A stretch of DNA of 64,000 nucleotides from Candidatus Anammoxibacter sp. (lineage in GTDB: Bacteria > Planctomycetota > Brocadiia > Brocadiales > Anammoxibacteraceae), in the NCBI GenBank assembly GCA_021777055.1, contig JAIQZO010000042.1, positions 62,001 through 126,000 of the forward strand, in the 5' to 3' direction. This document shows positions 53,649 to 60,286 of the stretch, in pieces. Under the pieces are notes generated by a model. The model did no database searches. It saw only the letters and a program-made list of their open reading frames with translations, and was not told the DNA's origin. Made by a program: the position numbers and the translations under genes. Position 1 is the first letter of the stretch. Each line of letters opens with the position of its first letter.

Positions 53649-54162
53649 ATCTAGGCCGTCAATCACCACAGAACGTATTGTTTCTTGCCAATCTAAGGGA
53701 GGTGCATGTAATAAATTTCGCCAAATCGGCGGCAACAATTTAGAAAAAAATGGAATAACGAAGAAAGCTCTATACTTTCTCTATACCGTAACAACATCTG
53801 ATTTTTAGACAATACCCATTGCGGCAGAATACTGTAGTAACCCATAATGTAACCCCCCAGTTCACCATTATGCTATAAAAACTACTGCATAAGCGGTTTT
53901 CGTTCAACGCCTTTCTCAGAGGGGTACAAAGCGGCTCCGCTGCAGAAATTTGTTAGGTCACTTGAGTCTAATGTCTTGATTTAATTCTTATTTAGTTTGC
54001 GTAATTCAATGGTTGCACCAAAGATCACCGCTAACTCAGGGCTTTCTTGGCGTGCAGTGGCCTTGGCTTCGACCGGGTGGACCAGCCCAAACAACACCTC
54101 TAACGAAAGTGGTGCAACAACGAAAAGCCGACAATGGCACTGTTTGAAAAATGAGTCTGGCC
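53649..54162. other. Gap between the DHS-like gene and the broken VCBS gene
   Basis: I support no gene here. TTATGCTATAAAAACTAC at 53868-53885 recurs at 56404-56421 and brackets the G+C-rich region. Between about 53990 and 54160 base composition switches to G+C-rich, and frames on both strands appear because of that bias. Those frames have no recognisable domain. Confidence 0.5.
53868..53885. repeat. Direct repeat, left copy, bracketing the VCBS gene
   Basis: TTATGCTATAAAAACTAC occurs here and again, identical, at 56404-56421. A shared CCAGTTC lies a few bases before each copy. The two copies bracket the G+C-rich VCBS/UnbV gene and may record how it was inserted. Confidence 0.75.
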
Positions 54163-54801
54163 TCACTCCACCTGAAGCGGGCGAGAATAGACCACCGAAG
54201 CGGCCTCGTCTTCCAGATCCAGATCCCACAATCGGTTTACCTGCAACTCAGGATACGAGGCAACACCACCACCGTTGGGCAGCTGAACATCAACAGAGAC
54301 CACCTCGAGCTTGCCCAGACCGAAGTGCACCCTCATGGCATTTGATGACTTGTAGCTGTGGTTACTGGACACCACCCGGGTCCCCACAATATCGCCGCTG
54401 GCATTACGCGCGATCACTCGCGCACCGTCCAGCCGATGGTGACTGACTCTTGAAAAACGCAACTGCAGCCAATGGTTCTTGTCTGCGCCCTCCGCCCCGG
54501 AGTTATAGTAGACCGTATCCATGAAGCGCTCCGGAGCGGGCTTAACCAGGCCTCCAGCGCTGTTACCCGGCAGAGCCACCAGGACCAAGTCGAGCAGTCC
54601 GTCGCCGTTCAGATCGTCAGCCACTGCCGCAATGCTGTTATTATCAATCCCAGACATGGTAGTAGGCATCGGAGCGAAGGTGCCGTCGCCCTGGTTCAGG
54701 TACAGTATGTTTCGCAACTGAGTGATGGGAACCTCGTGGCGGTCGACTGCCACGAAGTCCAGCCAGCCGTCGTTGTTGAAATCTCCGAAGACGATATCCC
54801 C
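54163..54801 (-). pseudogene. C-terminal part of the VCBS/UnbV protein, behind an in-frame TAA
   Basis: This segment continues the upstream frame without a shift after TAA 54802-54804. It holds two more FG-GAP/VCBS calcium-type motifs (FGDFNNDGWLDFVAV and ADDLNGDGLLDLVLV) and then the ASPIC/UnbV domain with SSNHSYKSSNAMRVHFGLG and a NRLWDLDLE ending. A separate ATG exists at 54753, so a fragment could still be made, but it would lack the export signal and most of the propeller. Confidence 0.75.
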
Positions 54802-56160
54802 TTAGTATGGTTGCATGTCCCCGTTTTGCTTTCCACGGATGAGAGGTGCCTGGTTCGTCCACTTGGGAAAGAGAGCTGGCGTCGCCAGCAGTATATTTTC
54901 CACCAAGCCATAATCCCACAGCTGGTCCCACTCGAAATACGTCCAGTTCAGGGAGTCCAGTCCTGCCAAACTGGTAGCTTCCTCGAACACCAGATCTCCC
55001 CGGTTGTACCACAGGCGCGCCACCTCCGTGCCAGTGTTCCACTGGGGGTCGGTCGATCCAACGGCAATGATATCAAACAATCCGTCGTTGTTCACATCCC
55101 CCACCGACATGTTGTTAAACCCGTCGGCATCCGGGTTGTTCGGATCGGGAACGTAGTAACCTAAATTTTGGTCATAGAACATCCGGCCGGAATATGCCAA
55201 GCCATTGTCTGTGATTCGCTCGAAACGGAATTCGCCGGTTTCGGCCAGAAGGTTCTTCCACAAGTAGACCCCCTGAAATTGTTCCCCTGAGGCGCAAGGA
55301 TGATCCCACGCAGCGTAAAGCATGTCTGCATGATAGAGCCGCAGCAGATCCAGGTCGCCGTCGTTATCCAAGTCGCACAACATGGAGCTCGGCCCACCCA
55401 GATCGATGTCGGCGTCGCACGTCACCGGCCCGCCGTAACCCGGTATCTGATCGGTACCACCTAGATCGACGAAATGTCCGTCTTCGAAATTTTCACCATT
55501 AGGCACGAAACGATAAAGCCGTTGACGAGGCTTGCCGACAAACATATTGCCGATGTGATCGGCGGCAATGACAATGTCCAGCCAGCCGTCACCGTCAATA
55601 TCACCAATTGAGCTTCCACAGTTATAGGCCTCGGAATTGCGCACCCCCATCTGCTCGCCCAGATCGATCCAGTCGAAAGGACCACCCTGGGTGACCAGCA
55701 GCGCGTTGCCCGGTCCGGGATTATCTTCGTAACCGCGAGCGTGCGTAACCATGATATCCAACCAGCCATCGTTGTTAAAATCGATCAGGTTGGGCATGCG
55801 CGGTCCGCCATGCAATGGCCGTTCATGCACCATGGTGAACTGAAATTCACCATGGTTTTGAAACACACGCAAGGTTTTATCACCCTGCGTATACACGGCC
55901 ACGATATCCAGCAGGCCATCCCCATCTATATCCACCAGGCCGGTCCCCCCGGTGTTCTTCTGCAGGTCGGTGAAGCCCTTTATCTCGATCCTTTCGAAAA
56001 GCTGCCCCAGGCTGGAAGCGTCCCTGATGGCGTCAGGTGTATAGCCTAGCCACAACAGACAGAAAACTGCTAATGTAGCGACCAATGTTACAACCAACCA
56101 TCTTAATTTCCAGTGAGGTTTCTTTACCTTGCTTTCGATACCCGCAACTTGCTCTGTCAT
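54802..56160 (-). CDS. VCBS/FG-GAP repeat protein (CRTAC1-like), interrupted by TAA
   Basis: The 452-residue N-terminal part of an about 665-codon gene. A membrane anchor or uncleaved signal (WLVVTLVATLAVFCLLWLGY, about residues 22-41) is followed by beta-propeller repeats with calcium-binding motifs: VDIDGDGLLDIVAV, IDFNNDGWLDIMVT, GDIDGDGWLDIVIA, CDLDNDGDLDLLRL, GDVNNDGLFDIIAV. An in-frame TAA follows MQPY. Such proteins are exported and probably bind ligands or mediate adhesion. Base composition is clearly richer in G+C than all its neighbours, pointing to recent horizontal origin and later inactivation. Confidence 0.75.
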   Translation of the reverse strand: MTEQVAGIESKVKKPHWKLRWLVVTLVATLAVFCLLWLGYTPDAIRDASSLGQLFERIEIKGFTDLQKNTGGTGLVDIDGDGLLDIVAVYTQGDKTLRVFQNHGEFQFTMVHERPLHGGPRMPNLIDFNNDGWLDIMVTHARGYEDNPGPGNALLVTQGGPFDWIDLGEQMGVRNSEAYNCGSSIGDIDGDGWLDIVIAADHIGNMFVGKPRQRLYRFVPNGENFEDGHFVDLGGTDQIPGYGGPVTCDADIDLGGPSSMLCDLDNDGDLDLLRLYHADMLYAAWDHPCASGEQFQGVYLWKNLLAETGEFRFERITDNGLAYSGRMFYDQNLGYYVPDPNNPDADGFNNMSVGDVNNDGLFDIIAVGSTDPQWNTGTEVARLWYNRGDLVFEEATSLAGLDSLNWTYFEWDQLWDYGLVENILLATPALFPKWTNQAPLIRGKQNGDMQPY

Positions 56161-56244
56161 TTTTTCTCCCCCTACACTCTACTAGGGTCATGAAAACAGC
56201 ATCTCTACTAGGGCCAGACCTTGCAGGGCTATGGCTAGAGAAGG

Positions 56245-56360
56245 TCACCCAAAATACCAAAAAATCCCCAATAAACAAATACAAAATTCCAAACAAACTG
56301 GTTTTGGTCATTGGGACATTGTGATTTGGAATTATAAGATTTGTAATTTTTTAAATCCTG
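56245..56360. repeat. AT-rich inverted repeat (family 5), copy 2
   Basis: CCAAAAAATCCCCAATAAAC, ACAAAATTCCAAAC on the left face GATTTGGAATTATAAGATTTG on the right, the same plan as 15215-15375. It lies just upstream of the VCBS gene start, inside the bracketing direct repeats. Confidence 0.6.
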
Positions 56361-56403
56361 TTTGGTTCTGGCTCGACCAGGTTAGCTAGTCCCAGTTCTC
56401 CCT

Positions 56404-56421
56404 TATGCTATAAAAACTACC
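56404..56421. repeat. Direct repeat, right copy, bracketing the VCBS gene
   Basis: Identical to 53868-53885 (TTATGCTATAAAAACTAC), in the same orientation. Confidence 0.75.
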
Positions 56422-56485
56422 GAGTCATCTAACTTATCCTTAAAAAGGGATAGGACTATCATCGTCTTCCCCGTACTGCGCAATA

Positions 56486-56644
56486 TCATTTATTAGATTG
56501 AGAAATACCCCCAAGTGAATCGCACAGATTTTTAACTGTTTCACTGTACATCAGCTTTTCTTCCGGTGTTTTAGCTTTTCCCCTCGCCTTTAACGCTGTA
56601 GATATTTCTTTTGAAATACCATTCATTATTTTTTCAGTATCCAT
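56486..56644 (-). CDS. Small hypothetical protein, 52 aa
   Basis: The peptide MDTEKIMNGISKEISTALKA continues with RGKAKTPEEKLMYSETVKNL and ends ISQSNK; it is helical and charged. The ATG lies 2 bases after the stop of the next upstream minus-strand frame, with ACGGAG as Shine-Dalgarno inside that frame. Position and protein-like composition support a real gene in a three-gene minus-strand unit. Function is unknown. Confidence 0.5.
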   Translation of the reverse strand: MDTEKIMNGISKEISTALKARGKAKTPEEKLMYSETVKNLCDSLGGISQSNK

Positions 56645-56646
56645 TT

Positions 56647-56829
56647 CTACTCCGTATAATTATTTTTATTTCGATATGCTCTTGAATCCAGAATCATCGC
56701 CAAGATGCGGGCCTTCACCTTTTCCCTGGTAATATATTCAGAACCTTTATCAACATAAATCCAGTCACTCACACGAAATTTGTAGCGTAGTGATGTCACT
56801 TTTGTCAATTGATCACAAATTTGAGCCAA
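56647..56829 (-). CDS. Small hypothetical protein, about 60 aa, start uncertain
   Basis: The frame contains SLRYKFRVSDWIYVDKGSEY and a basic KVKARILAMILDSRAYRNKN tail. No ATG is available; TTG at 56829 or GTG ten codons later are the candidate starts, and the frame could be the truncated 3' part of a longer gene. It sits between the DUF1653 gene and the 52-residue gene in one orientation. Confidence 0.4.
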   Translation of the reverse strand: MAQICDQLTKVTSLRYKFRVSDWIYVDKGSEYITREKVKARILAMILDSRAYRNKNNYTE

Positions 56830-56856
56830 AATACGTGCTACAATTAATGTACTAAA

Positions 56857-57171
56857 CTAATTCAGATTGTATTTTTCCTTTAATAGATCTTCTATATTTT
56901 GGAATTTTTCGATTTGTTTATCGCAATACCCTGGATTTATTGATCTTTTATACAGATTCTGATCCTCTTTATATTCAAACCTTTTAACAAAGGTACCGTC
57001 TTTTTCAACGGATTCATTAAACATTCTTAACGGTCTAATCCAAATCCCGTAATCACCATATAAAGCTTTATAAACAACAAAATCTTCCTCTGTCTCAGAA
57101 TGCTTAGCTATTTCCAACACCTCATATTGTTTACCTTTGTGATGTTTGTATATTCCTTTCTTAACTCTCAT
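56857..57171 (-). CDS. DUF1653-domain protein
   Basis: This 104-residue protein shows the DUF1653 pattern: GIYKHHKGKQYEVLEIAKHS (residues 6-25), then ETEEDFVVYKALYGDYGIWI and RPLRMFNESVE...RF. The fold is a small beta-barrel of unknown function found widely in bacteria. Here it has a C-terminal extension of about 35 residues. It leads a short minus-strand unit with two tiny genes, next to a toxin-antitoxin pair. Confidence 0.8.
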   Translation of the reverse strand: MRVKKGIYKHHKGKQYEVLEIAKHSETEEDFVVYKALYGDYGIWIRPLRMFNESVEKDGTFVKRFEYKEDQNLYKRSINPGYCDKQIEKFQNIEDLLKEKYNLN

Positions 57172-57340
57172 TATCTACTCAAATGACTGATTGTGGATTA
57201 AAATTCCAAACAGAAAATTTTAATCTGCTTCTGGCAAAAAGGAATATCCCTAAAAACGGCCATAATAACTAAAAAAATCAATACGGACTACCTTGATTAG
57301 AGATTACACCATCTCCACAAGATTTCAGCAGATTACAATG

Positions 57341-57622
57341 TTAATAAACTTCTTCATATGTGCCAATTGATTCCAAAAGAATAGATTCTGACTCTTTGTA
57401 ACGTACAATATTGAAAACTATTCTAAAGTTGTAACTAAAAGTGCAAGCCCATGACTCCTTGAGCTTTCCTTTCAATTTATGTGTATAGAGTTTAGGGTTG
57501 ATTGCATCTTCAGACAAGATTTCCAATGTAGATTGTAAATCCTCTAAAGTTTCAGGATGCTTCTTTATGAATTTCCGGGATGATCTAACAAAAGAGCTTG
57601 GACTTAAAAGTAACCGTTTCAT
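57341..57622 (-). CDS. RelE/ParE-superfamily toxin
   Basis: This 93-residue protein has the RelE-like fold pattern: SPSSFVRSSRKFIKKHPET, a middle LYTHKLKGKLKESWACTFSY, then NFRIVFNIV and LLESIGTYEEVY. The basic helix and the K-L-KG...W...YR-type strand are typical of YafQ/YoeB-like ribosome-dependent mRNA interferases, though the catalytic residues are not certain. It overlaps the antitoxin gene by 4 bases, so the two are translated together. Confidence 0.8.
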   Translation of the reverse strand: MKRLLLSPSSFVRSSRKFIKKHPETLEDLQSTLEILSEDAINPKLYTHKLKGKLKESWACTFSYNFRIVFNIVRYKESESILLESIGTYEEVY

Positions 57623-57834
57623 TTTAGTATCTCTTTGATTAGTTCTTCTGGAGTTACTTGTTTACACAAACCTGCCTCAAATTCTTTTTCCGCATTTCTT
57701 ACGTCTTCTGATATCTCTTCTCGGCGCCGTTCAGAAATTCGTTTTTGTAATATATCTATAAACGTTTCTTGTTCTTGCAGTTCCAGGTTATCCACAGCTT
57801 CCAGTAAATGACCAAACTGTATGGAATTTTGCAC
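57619..57834 (-). CDS. Antitoxin of the RelE-type pair
   Basis: This 71-residue acidic, helical protein (LLEAVDNLELQEQETFIDIL, RRREEISEDVRNAEKEFEAG, ending VTPEELIKEILK) lies just upstream of the RelE-like toxin, with a 4-base overlap. The order and sizes fit a type II module. The start appears to be GTG at 57834 with GGAG ten bases before. I see no ribbon-helix-helix or HTH signature, so DNA binding is unproven. Confidence 0.75.
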   Translation of the reverse strand: MQNSIQFGHLLEAVDNLELQEQETFIDILQKRISERRREEISEDVRNAEKEFEAGLCKQVTPEELIKEILK

Positions 57835-57965
57835 AATGATCCAACTCCTCGTAAACAGATATGGGCTCTTAATTAAATGGTTTCTCTCATTAAAAGCAAA
57901 CCAAATTTAATCTTTTCTAATATTGGACTTGAGTAAATATATTACAAATATAAAGAGACTTATTT

Positions 57966-58170
57966 TGATTTAGATTTGACAATGCTAAGAGATATATCAC
58001 AATCGTTTATCCTTGTCAACCAGTGAAATATTGAGGATTTGCCACTTGTAGGGGATTGCACTACAACAGTTGTAAGGGCTCTCCTGACAAGATGATATAT
58101 TGCATTAAAAGCAGTATTCACATTAACATCATAATTTCTTTGAAAACACGACTTACAACTTCTCCGCCAA
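57966..58170 (-). pseudogene. Possible decayed TnpB/OrfB C-terminal zinc ribbon
   Basis: On the minus strand one frame reads WRRSCKSCFQRNYDVNVNTA, then FNAIYHLVRRALTT. C-x2-C followed by DVN and N-x-I matches the end of IS200/IS605-family OrfB proteins (CxxCG...DRDVNAAxNI). The Gly and the first Arg-Asp are changed, no upstream RuvC part is visible, and the frame has no start, so at best it is an old relic. Confidence 0.3.
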
Positions 58171-58674
58171 GCCCTTGAATTTGATTATTTCGCAATTAGT
58201 ATTTTACAAAAAAAACTTTTTTTTAAGGATTTTTTTTGTAAGTTTCATGTTTTTTTTACTCTTTCGTTATACTACATACTCAGCAAAAACTTGTTTTAAG
58301 AAAGAGATCTAATTACTGTCACAATTAAGTATCTGTGAAAACAGTAGTAATGGAGCGCGTAGTATTGGAGTTTTAGGCTTTTTTGCATTGCACCAAACTT
58401 ACAGTACTCCAAGACTCCGTTTTCTGTTTGACATGTTAGATTTATAGGATAAAGCAGACTTTAGATTTTTCAGGAAACGATATTTATGGAATGCTCACAC
58501 TGATGAAAGTAAGAAACCCTACGCCACAGCAGGAGATTACAACTGAAAATAAACCGATAGAGAGGTTACTGATACTAGTACACAGTCAAATATCATTAAA
58601 TTAGCGCCTTGGACGAACTTTTTGCATTTTAAATTTAGTCCACACGCTACAATTAAGATAATGAACATTGCTCT

Positions 58675-58880
58675 TAATTGACCCTGAAAGGGGCTGATAT
58701 ACCAGCCCAGGGCAGCGCCCTGGGACAAAAATACAAAAAAAATATAGCCCTGTAAGGGCGTAACATACATTGGCTATGAATCTGGAAAACATGTTGCACC
58801 CATTCAGGGTGCAATTTAATGGTCATCGTTAACCCAGGGCGCTGCCCTGGGCTAGTATGTATAACCCCGTTGGGGTATTT
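58675..58880. repeat. Cluster of G+C palindromes (REP-like), second region
   Basis: CCCAGGGCAGCGCCCTGGG appears near 58708 and, as CCCAGGGCGCTGCCCTGGG, near 58834. CCTGTAAGGGCG, GCACCCATTCAGGGTGC and ACCCCGTTGGGGT lie between and after them. These are of the same kind as the cluster at 21690-22030. Confidence 0.75.
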
Positions 58881-59108
58881 TGCGTATCTTTAAATCTTTC
58901 TATTTTAAGTTAATAGTATATTTATAATCTTAATCTTGGTCCACCCACAGCAATTATGGCTATAGTGATCTTTGGTAGGCAATACATCATCACTGAATCA
59001 ATAATATACAACTATATATGGTACAACAAATTAAAATGAAAATTCCTATACTATTAAATTAGCGCCTACAGCAGACACTTTACCATAGATTAACTTTGCA
59101 TACTTTCA

Positions 59109-59366
59109 TTGTTAGTTCAAGTCTCTGACTTGAACTAATTTGACATTAACAATACTCTGTATGGTTTTGCATTTTGGACACAACCAATTGCCTAGAAACA
59201 TTAATCTCTTTTACTCGCAACAGAGTTGCGTTAAAGTCAGATGTGGTTCAAATCTGGAGATTTGAACCAACTGGAACAACGGCCATAACTCATACCACAA
59301 ACAGCAGTTACACTTAAGTGCCAACAAAATAACGTATTCGCCCCAAAACGAAAATTCCTATACTAT
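59109..59366. repeat. Repeat family 3, copy 2: 258-bp element with three hairpins
   Basis: It corresponds to 29016-29275 over its full length with roughly one change in ten. Stems are conserved: AGTTCAAGTC/GACTTGAACT, CGCAAC/GTTGCG, and here a full GGTTCAAATC/GATTTGAACC, longer than in copy 1. The element ends in AAAATTCCTATACTAT; the same end sequence recurs just upstream at 59033-59055. Confidence 0.85.
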
Positions 59367-59551
59367 CAAGTCAAGAAAAAACAACGTCAAACCTACACAA
59401 CATTTTGTATTGTAAGATGTTATAGTGTACAATGTGTCTGTTGGATCATAGTTATAACCGTTAATTCCAATAAATATCCACCTTCAACCCATTCACCTAA
59501 GTTACATGCACAATTTATTACATGCAACTCTCTTAGGTTTTATTGTAAAAA

Positions 59552-60286
59552 ATGAAAATTATATGTCCAAACTGCCTGAACGAGCTAATTACTGATGAAG
59601 CTAACGTTTCAGATACAAATTGCAATAAATGTAACGCAAAGATATCCTTTATCCCAACATATCTAAACACTCTCCCGGATACAGATATCAATGCAAAATC
59701 TGCATTTTCGGGTATAATAATAGTAATTGCCATTATCGGAGCTATAGGGGCATGCATGCTAAAAGCAGGATGGAACGCATGGGCCACAATTGCATTGACC
59801 GGGGCAATGATATACCTTACTGAAAGGTTATTTCTGGGCAAATACTCTATTGTAAAGATTGAAGACGAGCCAACGCTTGAAATAGCAAATATTTCGGAAA
59901 GCAAAGGTGACAAAGAGTTTAACGATCTGGTTAATCTAGCCATAGGCGAATTGCCTGTAAAGTTTAAGAACAAACTAAAGGATATAAACCTTGTAATAGA
60001 GGATATGCCGGAAGAGACCACAGCAAAAAACCTAGGGCTTAAATCTCGTAAAAACCTTGCAGGTCTGTTTCACGGAATACCACTTACACACAAAAGTGTC
60101 TGGCACGGGAGCCGACTGCCGGACAAGATTACAATCTTTAAAAAGAATATTGAACGGTATTGCAGTTCTGATGCTCAGTTAAAAAGAGAGGTAAAAAGGG
60201 TTGTGTGGCACGAGCTGGGACATTTTTTCGGTCTAAATGAAGAGGAGCTGCGAAGAATAGAAAGCAGGAATTATCATCATGAATAA
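59552..60286 (+). CDS. Membrane-anchored zinc-ribbon metallopeptidase (minimal gluzincin-like)
   Basis: This 244-residue protein has an N-terminal zinc ribbon (C5, C8, C24, C27), two membrane helices (about residues 48-66 and 72-92) and a C-terminal domain with VWHELGHFFGLNEEELRRIE. This HExxHxxG motif near residue 220 is typical of PF06262 metallopeptidases. Its substrate is unknown; related proteins are often only the bare catalytic domain, so the added ribbon and membrane anchor are unusual. It overlaps the next gene by 8 bases. Confidence 0.7.
   Translation: MKIICPNCLNELITDEANVSDTNCNKCNAKISFIPTYLNTLPDTDINAKSAFSGIIIVIAIIGAIGACMLKAGWNAWATIALTGAMIYLTERLFLGKYSIVKIEDEPTLEIANISESKGDKEFNDLVNLAIGELPVKFKNKLKDINLVIEDMPEETTAKNLGLKSRKNLAGLFHGIPLTHKSVWHGSRLPDKITIFKKNIERYCSSDAQLKREVKRVVWHELGHFFGLNEEELRRIESRNYHHE

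Larger units (their letters stand above)
57835..59551. other. 1.7-kb repeat-rich region without supported genes
   Basis: It holds, in order: a possible TnpB zinc-ribbon relic (57966-58170, minus strand), an AT-rich hairpin-prone stretch at 58200-58260, G+C palindromes at 58675-58880, two copies of ATTAAATTAGCGCCT (58593 and 59060) and the second three-hairpin element (59109-59366). No open frame here looks coding. Confidence 0.6.

Noticed and set aside
53997-54446. 149-codon plus-strand frame and an 82-codon minus-strand frame at 53981-54229
   Set aside because: Open frames here reflect the high G+C content of the foreign segment; the plus frame is antisense to the UnbV domain.
54472-55164. 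230-codon plus-strand frame
   Set aside because: It is antisense to the VCBS repeats; the periodic Asp/Gly codons of the real gene keep the opposite strand open.
59230-59275. tRNA-like GGTTCAAATC in repeat family 3
   Set aside because: It pairs with its own complement in a simple hairpin; no acceptor stem, anticodon arm or CCA end surrounds it.
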